64,000 nucleotides of DNA from Tsuneonella sediminis (lineage in GTDB: Bacteria; Pseudomonadota; Alphaproteobacteria; Sphingomonadales; Sphingomonadaceae), in the NCBI RefSeq assembly GCF_051912845.1, contig NZ_JBNCBU010000001.1:434001-498000 (forward strand), given 5' to 3'. A model generated the notes under the pieces. The model was given only the letters and a program-made list of their open reading frames with translations. It was not told the DNA's origin and searched no databases. A program made the translations under genes and the position numbers. Shown piece by piece: positions 55,114-64,000 of this stretch (positions within the stretch are counted from its first letter, which is position 1; the number at the start of each line of letters is the position of its first letter).

Positions 55114-57891
55114 TCACCCGTTCGCCGGGTTGGAGGCCTTTGCGCCCACGGCGCCGTGACAGTGCTTGTACTTGTTCCCCGAACCGCACGGGCACGGCGC
55201 ATTCCGGCTGATATCCTGTCCGGCCCACGGGTTGTCCGCCGCTCCGCCCGGCCCCGCCGCGGCCATCGGCGAGCCGGCGAGCGAGCCAAAGAGTGCCTCG
55301 CGCATCCGCGATCCGTCGCCGTCGTCCGAATTCTCGAGGCCCGACAACGGGTCGATATGACCGGTGAGGAAATCGGGAAGATCCGGAAGCGACAGCGGCT
55401 GCGTCTGCGGCCGGAACTGGAACTGCGCCTTGAGAAGGATGCCGGTGACATCCTCACGAAGGGTGTCGAGCATGCGCTCGAACAGCACGAACGCTTCGCG
55501 CTTGTATTCGTTGATCGGCTGCTTCTGGGCATAGGCGCGCAGGAAGATCACCTGCCGCAGCGCATCGAGCGTCGAGAGGTGTTCCTTCCAGTGGTGATCG
55601 AGCCGTTCGAGCAGGATCTGCTTTTCCAGCCGCTTCCACATCGCCGGATCGGCCTCGGCGATCTTCCGTTCCATGACCTCGTCGGCCATGGCCACGAGCC
55701 GCTCTTCGAGGATCTGCGGCTCGACTTGGTCTTCCTGCAACCAGTCGTCGATCGGCGGTTCCAGGCCAAGAACGTCGAGAACCCGTTGCTTGAGCCCCTC
55801 GACGTCCCACTGCTCGGGATAGGATCCGGGCGGACAGGCTTCTCCGACCAGCGTGTTGACCGTGTCGTGACGCATGTCGACCACGACATCGTCGACCGCC
55901 TCGCTGTCCATGATCTCTGCGCGCTGTTCATAGATGACCTTGCGCTGGTCGTTCATTACGTCGTCGTATTCGACAACCTGCTTGCGGATGTCGTAGTTTC
56001 GCGCCTCGACCTTCTTCTGTGCGGTCTCGATCGCCTTTGACAACCACTTGCTTCCGATCGCCTCGCCGTCGGCGAGGTTGGAATTCATCATGCGCGCGAA
56101 CAGCGTGTCCGGCCCGAAGATACGCAGGAGGTCATCCTCGAGGCAGAGATAGAACCGGCTCAGGCCCGGATCCCCCTGACGACCGGCACGGCCTCTCAGC
56201 TGGTTGTCGATGCGGCGGCTTTCGTGCCGCTCGGTACCGAGGACGAACAGTCCGCCCGCCTCGAGAACCTTCTGGCGCTCCGCAGCGACTTCGGCCTTGA
56301 TCCGGTCGATCTCGAGCTGGCGCTTCGGATCGTCCTCTGGAATGTCCTTGAGCTCGTCCTCGATCCGGAATTCGACATTGCCGCCGAGCTGGATGTCGGT
56401 GCCGCGGCCCGCCATGTTGGTCGCGATCGTCACCGCGCCGAGGCGGCCCGCCTGGGCAACGATGTGCGCCTCCATCTCGTGGAACCGCGCGTTGAGCACC
56501 GAGTGCTTGACGCCCTCCTTCTCGAGAAACTGGCTCAGCAGCTCGCTCTTCTCGATCGACACCGTGCCGACGAGTACCGGCTGGCCGATCGCCTGTTTTT
56601 CGGCGATCGACTTCGCGATCGCGGCGAACTTGTCGTTGGTGTTCTTGTAGAACTCGTCTTCCTCGTCGATCCGCTGGACCGGCACGTTGGTAGGGATCTC
56701 GACCACGTTCATCTTGTAGATGTCCCAGAACTCGCTCGCCTCGGTGGCGGCGGTGCCGGTCATGCCCGAGAGCTTGGGATACATCCGGAAGTAGTTCTGG
56801 AAGGTGATCGAGGCCATCGTCTGGTTCTCGGGCTCGATCTTGACACCTTCCTTGGCCTCGACCGCCTGGTGCAGGCCGTTCGACCAGCGCCGCCCGTCCA
56901 TCATGCGGCCGGTGAACTCGTCGATGATGACGACCTTTTCGTCCTTCACGATGTAGTCGATGTCGCGCTTGAACATCTTGTTCGCACGCAGGGCCTGATC
57001 GAGGTGATGGACGACCTGGGTGTTCTCTACGTCGTAGAGATTGGGGGTGACGAGGAGACCGGTGTCCGCGAGGCGTTCCTCGATCTTCTCGGCGCCCTCC
57101 TCGGTCCAGGTGATGTTCTTGCTCTTCTCGTCGGCTTCGTAATAGCTCTCGTCGATCTCCTTCACGATCGCGTCGATCGCCACGTAGAGGTCGGTCTTGT
57201 CCTCGGTCGGGCCGGAGATGATCAGCGGCGTGCGCGCCTCGTCGATCAGGATCGAATCGACCTCGTCGACGATCGCAAAGTTGAAGGGGCGCTGCACCAT
57301 CTGGCCGCGCTCGTGCTTCATGTTGTCCCGCAGGTAATCGAAGCCGAACTCGTTGTTGGTGCCGTAAGTCACGTCGCTCGCATAGGCTTCGCGCCGCTCG
57401 AACTCGTTGAGGTTGGGCACGATGACGCCGACCGTCAGGCCGAGGAACTTGTGGATCCGGCCCATCCATTCGGAGTCGCGGCGAGCGAGATAGTCGTTGA
57501 CGGTGACGACATGGACGCCCTTGCCCTCGATCGCGTTCAGGTAGGTCGCAAGCGTGGCGACGAGTGTCTTGCCCTCGCCCGTCCGCATTTCCGCGATCTC
57601 GCCCCGATGGAGCACGATCCCGCCCACCATCTGGACGTCGAAGTGGCGCATTCCGAGCACCCGGACCGACGCCTCGCGCACCGTGGCGAAAGCCTCGGGC
57701 AAGATGTCATCGAGCGTACTGCCGCCCTGGATCATCTCGCGGAACTTGGGCGTCTGCGCCGCCAGTTCGGCATCCGAGAGCGCCTGGATCTGCGGTTCCA
57801 GTGCGTTGATCTGGCGGACGATCTTCTCGATCGACTTCACGTAACGATCGTTGGATGACCCGAAGAGGGCCTTGGCGATGTTCTGGATCAT
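55114..57891 (-). CDS. secA: Preprotein translocase ATPase SecA
   Basis: The motor of the Sec export pathway. In 925 residues: NBD1 with RTGEGKT (near 102-108) and VDEVDSILIDEA, the preprotein cross-linking domain, NBD2 with TNMAGRGTDIQL, the helical scaffold and wing domains, and a C-terminal zinc site CPCGSGNKYKHCHG. ATG at 57891 has the ribosome-binding site AGGGG, which lies in a small hairpin. A short exported protein gene lies 96 bases upstream on the same strand. Confidence 0.98.
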   Translation of the reverse strand: MIQNIAKALFGSSNDRYVKSIEKIVRQINALEPQIQALSDAELAAQTPKFREMIQGGSTLDDILPEAFATVREASVRVLGMRHFDVQMVGGIVLHRGEIAEMRTGEGKTLVATLATYLNAIEGKGVHVVTVNDYLARRDSEWMGRIHKFLGLTVGVIVPNLNEFERREAYASDVTYGTNNEFGFDYLRDNMKHERGQMVQRPFNFAIVDEVDSILIDEARTPLIISGPTEDKTDLYVAIDAIVKEIDESYYEADEKSKNITWTEEGAEKIEERLADTGLLVTPNLYDVENTQVVHHLDQALRANKMFKRDIDYIVKDEKVVIIDEFTGRMMDGRRWSNGLHQAVEAKEGVKIEPENQTMASITFQNYFRMYPKLSGMTGTAATEASEFWDIYKMNVVEIPTNVPVQRIDEEDEFYKNTNDKFAAIAKSIAEKQAIGQPVLVGTVSIEKSELLSQFLEKEGVKHSVLNARFHEMEAHIVAQAGRLGAVTIATNMAGRGTDIQLGGNVEFRIEDELKDIPEDDPKRQLEIDRIKAEVAAERQKVLEAGGLFVLGTERHESRRIDNQLRGRAGRQGDPGLSRFYLCLEDDLLRIFGPDTLFARMMNSNLADGEAIGSKWLSKAIETAQKKVEARNYDIRKQVVEYDDVMNDQRKVIYEQRAEIMDSEAVDDVVVDMRHDTVNTLVGEACPPGSYPEQWDVEGLKQRVLDVLGLEPPIDDWLQEDQVEPQILEERLVAMADEVMERKIAEADPAMWKRLEKQILLERLDHHWKEHLSTLDALRQVIFLRAYAQKQPINEYKREAFVLFERMLDTLREDVTGILLKAQFQFRPQTQPLSLPDLPDFLTGHIDPLSGLENSDDGDGSRMREALFGSLAGSPMAAAGPGGAADNPWAGQDISRNAPCPCGSGNKYKHCHGAVGAKASNPANG

Positions 57892-57895
57892 GGTT

Positions 57896-57906
57896 GCCCC
57901 TGGGGC
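57896..57906 (-). promoter_or_regulatory. Hairpin covering the secA ribosome-binding site
   Basis: On the minus-strand mRNA, GCCC pairs with GGGC around CAG (57896-57906). The AGGGG within it is the only good Shine-Dalgarno for secA, four bases before the ATG at 57891. It could repress translation unless opened by a ribosome in the upstream gene. Confidence 0.45.
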
Positions 57907-57924
57907 TGGAATCTTATTGGGAAA

Positions 57925-57938
57925 CGCCCGCCGGGGCG
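57925..57938 (-). repeat. GC-rich hairpin between the small exported protein gene and secA
   Basis: CGCCC pairs with GGGCG across CGGC, then UUU follows on the minus-strand mRNA. It might attenuate transcription into secA or take part in alternative pairings with the nearby GC-rich leader. Confidence 0.35.
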
Positions 57939-57987
57939 GAATAAAGCCCGGGCGGCCGCGGAAGCACGGAAAATCAGGGACGGCGCG

Positions 57988-58260
57988 CTATTCGAGCGCG
58001 CGATCGACACCGACCTGGATCGTGGGGATGACGATGACCACGGGCCTGCGGGTCCGGCACGGAGCGGGAACCGCGCCATTCCTGCGAAGGCTGGCGCGTT
58101 GCAGGATTTCCTTGCACGCAGTCGCCGGAGCCTGTTGCTGCGCCTGGCTTGCCTCGACCACTGTTTGGGTCATCACCGCCATGACGCGCGCCTCGGCCGG
58201 CGACCCGGCCGCCGTGAGGCCGGTGATCAGCGCAAAACAGGCAAGAATGCGACGCAACAT
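57988..58260 (-). CDS. Small exported protein upstream of secA
   Basis: A 90-residue protein of no recognised family. A signal peptide (MLRRILACFALITGLTAAG) ends at a likely AEA cleavage site near residue 24. The mature 66-residue part has cysteines at 49 and 68 and a hydrophobic segment near the C-terminus (PVVIVIPTIQ, 73-82). ATG at 58260 has GGGG upstream, and the gene ends 96 bases before secA, same strand. Its place recalls E. coli SecM, an exported arrest peptide that controls secA, but the SecM arrest motif ending in RAGP is absent. An ordinary small periplasmic protein is equally possible. Confidence 0.6.
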   Translation of the reverse strand: MLRRILACFALITGLTAAGSPAEARVMAVMTQTVVEASQAQQQAPATACKEILQRASLRRNGAVPAPCRTRRPVVIVIPTIQVGVDRALE

Positions 58261-58352
58261 GGTCCCCGCCAGATAAGGTCTGCCCGGCAACTCGTCCACC
58301 CCCCCATGAAAACGCGTTTACGAGCCTCCCACACCTTTATAGGTGGCGCTCG

Positions 58353-59579
58353 ATGGACACCGATCGCTCGCCGCTCTCCCGCCCCTTCCCCGCCACGCCG
58401 CGCGTCGAAGGCGTCGTGCCGCGGGTGGCGCGGGCCGGCTACAAGGACTGGGGCCGCTGCGACCTCACCTATGTCGAGTTCGCCGAAGGTACGTCGGTTG
58501 CAGGCGTCTTCACGAAGAATGTCTGCTGCTCGAGCGAGGTCGAACTGGGCCGCGAACAGGTCGTGCTGGGCCGGGCGCGGGCGCTGGTGGTCAATGCAGG
58601 CAATTCCAACGCCTTCACCGGCTACCGCGGACGCGAGGCGGTCGAGGGTATCATGGGACAGGTCGCAGCGCACCTCGGTTGCGAACCGAGCGACGTCTTC
58701 GTCTGCTCGACCGGCGTGATCGGGGTGCCGCTCCCCGGCGACAAGGCCCGAGCCGGGCTCGAGGCGGCGTTCGCCGGCGCCGAATGCACGTGGGAGGAAG
58801 CCGCTGCCACGATCGGGACGACCGACACCTTCGCCAAGGGAGCGGTCGCCACAGCGATGATCGAAGACAGGAAGGTCACGCTGGTCGGCATCGTGAAGGG
58901 CAGCGGAATGATTGCCCCCGACATGGCAACCATGCTGGGCTATGTCTTTACCGACGCCGTGGTGGAGCCAGCGTTCCTCCAGGCGTGCCTGTCCGCCGCC
59001 AGCGCCGCCACGTTCAACTGCATCACCGTCGACGGCGACACCTCGACGAGCGACACCGTCCTGGCATTCGCCACCGGAAGGGCGGGCAATGTACCCCTCG
59101 CCTCAACCGTCGATCCGGGCGCAGACGCGTTCGCCGCCGCGCTGCACGATGTCTGCCGCGAGCTTTCCCACCTCGTCGTGCGCGATGGCGAGGGAGCACG
59201 CAAGTTCATCGAGATCGCTGTGACGGGAGCGGTCGACGACGACAGCGCGCGCCGGATCGGCCTGTCGGTCGCCAACTCCCCGCTGGTGAAGACCGCCATC
59301 GCAGGCGAGGACGCCAACTGGGGCCGCGTTGTTATGGCGGTGGGCAAGGCCGGCGAACCGGCCGATCGCGACAAGCTGTCCATCGGCTTCGGCGGAACCT
59401 GGACCGCGCGTGATGGCCAGCCGCTCGCCGATTATGACGAAGCACCCGTCGCCGCGCACCTGAAAAGCGAAGATATCACGATCGAAATCGACATCGGTCT
59501 CGGCGAAGGCCGGGCCACCGTTTGGACGTGCGACCTCACGCACGGGTACATCTCGATCAACGCCGATTACCGGTCCTGA
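58353..59579 (+). CDS. argJ: Glutamate N-acetyltransferase / amino-acid acetyltransferase
   Basis: Transfers acetyl between N-acetylornithine and glutamate in arginine synthesis. In 408 residues, the autocleavage nucleophile is Thr193 in MIAPDMATMLGYVFTDA, giving alpha and beta chains. NSNAFTG and the terminal DLTHGYISINADYRS block are conserved. ATG at 58353 has an AGGTGG site. It starts divergently from the small exported protein gene, and the inositol-phosphatase-family gene follows five bases after the stop. Confidence 0.94.
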   Translation: MDTDRSPLSRPFPATPRVEGVVPRVARAGYKDWGRCDLTYVEFAEGTSVAGVFTKNVCCSSEVELGREQVVLGRARALVVNAGNSNAFTGYRGREAVEGIMGQVAAHLGCEPSDVFVCSTGVIGVPLPGDKARAGLEAAFAGAECTWEEAAATIGTTDTFAKGAVATAMIEDRKVTLVGIVKGSGMIAPDMATMLGYVFTDAVVEPAFLQACLSAASAATFNCITVDGDTSTSDTVLAFATGRAGNVPLASTVDPGADAFAAALHDVCRELSHLVVRDGEGARKFIEIAVTGAVDDDSARRIGLSVANSPLVKTAIAGEDANWGRVVMAVGKAGEPADRDKLSIGFGGTWTARDGQPLADYDEAPVAAHLKSEDITIEIDIGLGEGRATVWTCDLTHGYISINADYRS

Positions 59580-59584
59580 GCGCG

Positions 59585-60412
59585 ATGGGCTCCGCACTCG
59601 ACGACGAAATCGGCTCGCTGCTGCGCTACGCAGCGGAAAATGCCGTAATGCCGCGCTGGCGCAATCTCGCCGAAGGCGAGGTGGTGGAAAAGGCCAAGGA
59701 CGACCTCGTCACCATTGCCGATCGCGAGGTGGAGACGTTTCTGAGCGAGGCCCTGACCCGGCTCGCGCCCGATGTCGCGGTGGTGGGCGAGGAGGCGAGC
59801 GCGGCCGATCCGTCCGTGCTCGGCCACTTGTCCGGTCCGTGCTGGATCATCGACCCCATCGACGGAACGTCGAACTTCGCAGCCGGCCACGGACACTTCG
59901 CGATCATGATCGCGCTGGCCGACGGCGGGGAAACCATCGCGGGCTGGATCTACGACCCACAAAGGGACCGTTTGTGCCGCGCCCGCAAGGGCAAGGGCGC
60001 GTTCATTAACGACGCGCGTATTAGGGCCATGCCGGGCGGCTCCAATCCCCCTGCCCTTGCCGCGATGACCCGCTATATGGCGCCTTCTCAACGCGAGGTG
60101 TTCGAACGGGAGATCGTTCCGCATTTCACAATCGCAGAAGCGCCCGGATGCGCGGCCGAGCAGTATCCGCTCGTCGCCATCGGCGGACACGATATCGCGA
60201 TCTACGAACGCACGCTGCCGTGGGATCACGCGGCCGGAAGCCTGTTTCTCAACGAGGCGGGCGGTCGCTGCGCGCGGCAGGATGGTTCGCCCTACCGCGT
60301 CGATTCCAGGCGAAAGGGCCTGATCGCCGCTGCGACACCCGCGCTGTGGGACGAGTTCGTCGCCCACCTGGACAAGTCGGGTTATCGCCCGGGCGGGCCC
60401 GACGAAGGCTAG
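59585..60412 (+). CDS. Inositol monophosphatase family protein
   Basis: A 275-residue metal-dependent phosphatase. The metal ligands are in GEEAS, DPIDGTSNF (near 83-91) and WDHAAGSLFLNEAGG (near 200). Family members dephosphorylate inositol-1-phosphate, histidinol phosphate or 3'-phosphoadenosine phosphate; proximity to argJ might favour a biosynthetic phosphatase such as histidinol-phosphatase, but sequence does not decide. ATG at 59585. Stop shares the CTAG palindrome with the convergent trxA stop. Confidence 0.87.
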   Translation: MGSALDDEIGSLLRYAAENAVMPRWRNLAEGEVVEKAKDDLVTIADREVETFLSEALTRLAPDVAVVGEEASAADPSVLGHLSGPCWIIDPIDGTSNFAAGHGHFAIMIALADGGETIAGWIYDPQRDRLCRARKGKGAFINDARIRAMPGGSNPPALAAMTRYMAPSQREVFEREIVPHFTIAEAPGCAAEQYPLVAIGGHDIAIYERTLPWDHAAGSLFLNEAGGRCARQDGSPYRVDSRRKGLIAAATPALWDEFVAHLDKSGYRPGGPDEG

Positions 60413-60729
60413 AGTTCGCCTTCGAGCCACCCCTTCAGTTGGCTCTTGGGCGCGGCGCCCAGTTTCTGGGCCACCGGCTTCCCGTCCTTGAACAGGACCA
60501 TCAGCGGGATCGACTGTACGCCGATCGATCCGGGAACCCCCGTGTTCTCCATGATGTCCATCTTGGCGATGGTCACCTTGTCGGCGAGTTCGTCGGAGAT
60601 TTCCTCGAGCGCAGGTGCGATCATCTTGCAGGGTCCGCACCAGTCCGCCCAGAAATCGACGAGCACTGGCTTGTCGGCCTCGAGCACATCGGTCTGGAAG
60701 CTGGCGTCGGTCACGGCGATGGTCGGCAT
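60409..60729 (-). CDS. trxA: Thioredoxin
   Basis: The 106-residue cytosolic dithiol reductant. The active site is WCGPC with Cys31 and Cys34, in the standard VDFWADWCGPCKM context. The cis-proline follows in SIPLMVLF. ATG at 60729 has an AAGGAG site six bases upstream. It follows addA on the same strand by 43 bases. Confidence 0.96.
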   Translation of the reverse strand: MPTIAVTDASFQTDVLEADKPVLVDFWADWCGPCKMIAPALEEISDELADKVTIAKMDIMENTGVPGSIGVQSIPLMVLFKDGKPVAQKLGAAPKSQLKGWLEGEL

Positions 60730-60772
60730 GGGAATCTCCTTGTGTCGGGTGCTATCTAGGCGCTCGCGTCGC

Positions 60773-63700
60773 TCACTCAACGCCCGGCTGGGCAAAGCTT
60801 TCCGATTTCGCCGTCAAGAGCGCCTTGCGGCTCGCCAGCATCGCGGCCGGGATCTCGATCAGCAGCGGAGTCTGCGTATAAAGCACTGCTGCGCGAATTT
60901 CGCGGTCAGGATAGATCGCGACGAGCGCGGCGACATATGCGGCCATCTGACGCAGCGTGCTCTCGGGCACTTCCTCGAGCGATGAGGGCGGACGCCGTGC
61001 GGTCTTGAAATCGACAACCGTTACCCTGTCGGGCTCTACCAGCAGGCGATCCGCCGTCCCCGCGATCACCTGCCCTGCGACCGTCGCAGCCAGTGGCACT
61101 TCCGCCAGCGAAGCGGACGAGAAGACTTCGGAGAAATCCGGCTCCGCGACGACGCCCAGCGCGCTTGTGAGCATCTCGGCGCGTTCGCCTTCCTCGAGGT
61201 CCGGCGCCTGCCGCGCGAGCCATCGCCGGGCGGCATCTTCCCTTGCGGGGGGCGCAACGTCGGGCAAGCGTTCGAGCAGGCGGTGGATGAGCACGCCGCG
61301 CCGTGCCGCGATCCGCGCGGCCTCGGGCGGCAGGGGCGGATCGCTGCCCTGATCGGCCCCTGCCGCTGACGGCGCCAGCGGCCTTGGTGGCCGGGGCTCG
61401 GGGCCGATCGCGCGGGTCGCCCACTCCGGCAATTCGGCCCTCGCGCCTTCGGCCAGCGGTGTCGCCCGCAGAACCGGAGCGGCCAGCGATCCCCACTCGC
61501 GCCGCATGCCCCAGATAGGGTCGTCGATTTCGTCGCTCGTCATCAACGCGGAAAGCCGGGCGTACCAAGAATCCGCGGCAGGCTCGGTCTCCCGCTTGGA
61601 AAGCGCCCCGCCGATGAACAGTGCCTCTTCCGCGCGCGTCATCGCAACGTAGAGCAGGCGCCAGTGCTCCTCGCGCTCCGCGCATCGCGCTGCGGCTTCG
61701 GCTTCCCGTACCGGCCCCGCCTTTTCCTCCTTGCGCAGCGGCGGCAGCGGCACGCGGCGCTGCCCACCGCCTATCGCACTCTCTTCCAGGGCCAGCCCGG
61801 TTGTCCGTGCGGTGTCCGGGTTGCCGGCCGCGTCCGCGAGGATGACGATCGGAGCCTGCAAGCCCTTCGACCCGTGAACGGTCATCACGCGGACGAGTCC
61901 GCCCCCACCTTCGCTTTCGCGCTTCAGCTCGCCCTCGCCCGCATCGAACCAGGCAATGAACCCCGCAAGGCTCGCGGTCGAGGTCGCGGCGTAGGCGGAG
62001 GCGGCGTTGAGCAGTTCGTCGACCGGATCGTTCACCTCGGGCCCGAGCCGCGCGACCAGTGCCTTGCGCCCCTGCCACGGCCCCACCAGGATCCAACGGA
62101 GCATGGCCGCCGGCGGTTCGAAATCGGCGATCCGCAAGAGATCGAGAAGCCTTTCCGCGGTCGCGCGCTGGAGCGGCGCATCGCCTTCGCGAATGTGATC
62201 CCACAGCCGCTTGTCCCGGCGGTAGCCGTGGTCGAGGAGGTCCTGCTGGCTCCACCCCCCAAGCGGGCTAACAAGCAGGTTCGCGAGGCTGAGATCGTCG
62301 AGCGGCTGCGCGGCGAATCGCAGTGCCGCCATCAGGTCCTTGACCCCCAGCGGCGCGCCCAGGCGGAGGCGATCGACTCCCGCCACCGGAACTCCCGCTG
62401 CGTGGAGCCGCGCGACGATGAGACCGGCTAGCTCGCGCCGCTTGCGAACGAGGATCATGATGTCACCCGGCCCGGCGTTGCGCCCGCCGTCCTTCGTCAG
62501 GGGAAGGCCCTCGCGCAGCCAGGCGGCTACCTGATCCGCGATGCGATTGGCCATCGCGCGTTCGGGTTCGGACAGCCAGTCCTCCGGGCCGTCCTCGTCT
62601 TCATCGGTCCGTGCGCTGACCGGGCGCCACAAGGCAACCATCCCAGGCCGATCAAAGCCTACGTGGCGTTCGACCGTCTCGTCGGCTCCGATCCCGAAGG
62701 CCTCCTGGCCGATCGCCGCGATCGCCGCGTCCACGAAATCGAGGACCGGCTGCGACGTGCGATACGACCGACCGAGGCCGAGCGGCAGGAGGCTCTCGAT
62801 CGTCGGATCGTTCGTCGCGAGGGACTCGATCAGTTCGCGGTAGTACTCGCGCGCGGCAGCGAAATTTTCGGGACTTGTCCCCTGGAAGCCGAAAATCGCC
62901 TGCTTGTAGTCGCCGACGACGAAGAGCGTGCGCTGCGCCGTGCCGCGCTGTCCCTCGCCGGAGAAGAAATCGTCGGTGATCGCGCGGACGATGTCCCACT
63001 GCGCGTGGTTCGTGTCCTGCGCTTCATCGATCAGCACGTGGTCGAAGCGGCGGTCGAGCTTATAGCGGATCCAGTCCGATATCGCCGAATTGGATAGCAG
63101 CGCGGCGGCACGGCAAATCTGGTCGTCGAAGTCGATCAGGCCCTCTCGGGTCTTGGCCTCCTCCCAGGCGAGCGCGAACCGGCGACCGATCTCGAGCGCG
63201 GGCGTGACGAGGTCGGCGAGTGCAAGCAGCGCCCGGCGTTCGCGCAGCGCGTCGAGTGATTCGGCCACAGCGGCTAGATGGGCGGCGTAGTCGCAATCCT
63301 GCTTCTCCAGGTTCTTGAGCCATTTCGGCTCGCCCTTCTGGGTGAACAACGCGGTTTCCAGCGCCTTTGCTGCGGTGACCCGGCCCATCCCGCTCGCGCC
63401 GAGGAAATCCGCGATTGCGTCGAGCGACTTGCCCGCCGTCGGCGTTCCCCATGACGCGTTCGCTGCCCGCACCCGCTCGAGCGCGGCGCAATCAAACACG
63501 CCGTCGCTGCACAGTTCGGCGAGGCTTCCTTCGCCAGCGTCGGAAGGCAGCCCTATCAGCCGCAGCACGCGCTCGCGCATCGGGGGTTGCCATCCGCCGG
63601 TACCGAACCACAGATCGCGCGCTTCGGCGCAGCGCATCAGCCACAGGGGGACGTCGGCCGGTCCCATCCGCTCGCTGAGCATGCCCAGGGGACCCGAAAC

Positions 63701-64000
63701 CGCCTCGTCGCCCGCCTCCTCCGCCTCGATGACCAATTCGGCGAGGACCCTGCGAGAGAGCAATTCGCGGTCCCGGTCCTCCATCGGCCGCGTTCCCGCG
63801 ACGAGGCCGGCCTCGTCGGGAAACGCAGCGAGGAGCCACTGCGAAAAGGCATGGATCGTGTCGATCCGCAGGCCCCCGCCCGGACAGTCGAGCACGCTGG
63901 CGAACAGCGTCCGCGCATGGGCGATGGTCGCGGGATCGTGCGGGGCGCCGATGGCGATGAGATCCTGCGCGAGCCGCGTGTCGGGCATCCGCACCCAGCT
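60773..64000 (-). CDS. addA: Double-strand break repair helicase-nuclease AddA (5' truncated by window)
   Basis: The large subunit of the AddAB complex that processes DNA ends. The visible part, about 1075 residues, begins past the Walker A motif, which lies beyond the right edge. Helicase motifs seen: LIDEAQDT, FVVGDYKQAIFGFQG, RVMTVHGSKGLQAPIV and VAMTRAEEALFIGG. The C-terminal nuclease has RLLVEPDRVTVVDFKT with its Asp and Lys. The frame remains open to 64000. addB would be expected beyond the edge. Confidence 0.93.
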   Translation of the reverse strand, partial: SWVRMPDTRLAQDLIAIGAPHDPATIAHARTLFASVLDCPGGGLRIDTIHAFSQWLLAAFPDEAGLVAGTRPMEDRDRELLSRRVLAELVIEAEEAGDEAVSGPLGMLSERMGPADVPLWLMRCAEARDLWFGTGGWQPPMRERVLRLIGLPSDAGEGSLAELCSDGVFDCAALERVRAANASWGTPTAGKSLDAIADFLGASGMGRVTAAKALETALFTQKGEPKWLKNLEKQDCDYAAHLAAVAESLDALRERRALLALADLVTPALEIGRRFALAWEEAKTREGLIDFDDQICRAAALLSNSAISDWIRYKLDRRFDHVLIDEAQDTNHAQWDIVRAITDDFFSGEGQRGTAQRTLFVVGDYKQAIFGFQGTSPENFAAAREYYRELIESLATNDPTIESLLPLGLGRSYRTSQPVLDFVDAAIAAIGQEAFGIGADETVERHVGFDRPGMVALWRPVSARTDEDEDGPEDWLSEPERAMANRIADQVAAWLREGLPLTKDGGRNAGPGDIMILVRKRRELAGLIVARLHAAGVPVAGVDRLRLGAPLGVKDLMAALRFAAQPLDDLSLANLLVSPLGGWSQQDLLDHGYRRDKRLWDHIREGDAPLQRATAERLLDLLRIADFEPPAAMLRWILVGPWQGRKALVARLGPEVNDPVDELLNAASAYAATSTASLAGFIAWFDAGEGELKRESEGGGGLVRVMTVHGSKGLQAPIVILADAAGNPDTARTTGLALEESAIGGGQRRVPLPPLRKEEKAGPVREAEAAARCAEREEHWRLLYVAMTRAEEALFIGGALSKRETEPAADSWYARLSALMTSDEIDDPIWGMRREWGSLAAPVLRATPLAEGARAELPEWATRAIGPEPRPPRPLAPSAAGADQGSDPPLPPEAARIAARRGVLIHRLLERLPDVAPPAREDAARRWLARQAPDLEEGERAEMLTSALGVVAEPDFSEVFSSASLAEVPLAATVAGQVIAGTADRLLVEPDRVTVVDFKTARRPPSSLEEVPESTLRQMAAYVAALVAIYPDREIRAAVLYTQTPLLIEIPAAMLASRKALLTAKSESFAQPGVE

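Noticed and set aside
56224..57858. Long open frame on the plus strand inside secA
   Set aside because: It is antisense to a highly conserved gene and has a low-complexity Asp/Val/Leu/His/Arg composition typical of the reverse frame of GC-rich codons.

Overview
The window reads as chromosomal core DNA of a high-GC alphaproteobacterium, most likely Sphingomonadales (Erythrobacteraceae-like). The basis is overall protein character: single-domain PilZ proteins, a BlaI/M56 pair, KorAB, an AddA-type nuclease, and a sdhC-sdhD-sdhA cluster. Genus is inferred only. Genes are densely packed on both strands, with many 4-nt start/stop overlaps. No IS element, prophage, CRISPR array or rRNA operon was seen, and no gene-free stretch exceeds 300 bases.

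Layout. 1-3.2 kb: an MFS carrier, a NamZ-type (DUF1343) muramidase homologue and a DOMON-like protein. 3.2-7.9 kb: tyrS, a PilZ protein, then an MFS exporter, cysK and a dienelactone hydrolase. 7.9-16.7 kb (minus): acyl-CoA ligase with two small partners, dnaE, a glutathione peroxidase, a secreted DUF1579-like protein, and a lipoprotein-release ABC transporter (lolD plus one LolC/E permease). 16.9-19.5 kb: purF, an SDR and a second PilZ protein. 19.6-31.9 kb: cyclopropane-fatty-acid synthase, photolyase, PAP2 phosphatase, DUF457 protein, korAB, an esterase, rppH, a TPR protein, an RsmB-type methyltransferase and guaB. 32-41 kb: M28 peptidase, 3-hydroxybutyrate dehydrogenase, YpfJ-type metallopeptidase with a secreted partner, BlaI/M56 pair, lldD, and a membrane-bound winged-helix regulator with a membrane protein. 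41-53.6 kb: sdhA/D/C, an SDR-prmA-TIGR02117 run, a coupled recN-GNAT-hydrolase-ligA operon, an EAL protein and nadK. 53.6-64 kb: tRNA-Asn, TauE, GNAT, secA preceded by a small exported protein, argJ, an inositol-monophosphatase-family enzyme, trxA and a truncated addA.

Functional threads: central metabolism (KorAB, SdhCDA, LldD, BdhA), nucleotide synthesis (PurF, GuaB), DNA replication and repair (DnaE, LigA, RecN, AddA, photolyase), envelope biogenesis and export (SecA, Lol, NamZ, CFA synthase, PAP2), and c-di-GMP signalling (two PilZ proteins and one EAL protein).

The most interesting leads are regulatory. A 90-residue exported protein sits directly upstream of secA, whose ribosome-binding site lies in a small hairpin, an arrangement that resembles the E. 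coli secM-secA control unit without sharing its arrest motif. Another is a membrane protein gene at 40.4 kb whose leader has two tandem hairpins, the second burying the Shine-Dalgarno. A third is a pair of palindromes upstream of blaI that look like its operators.
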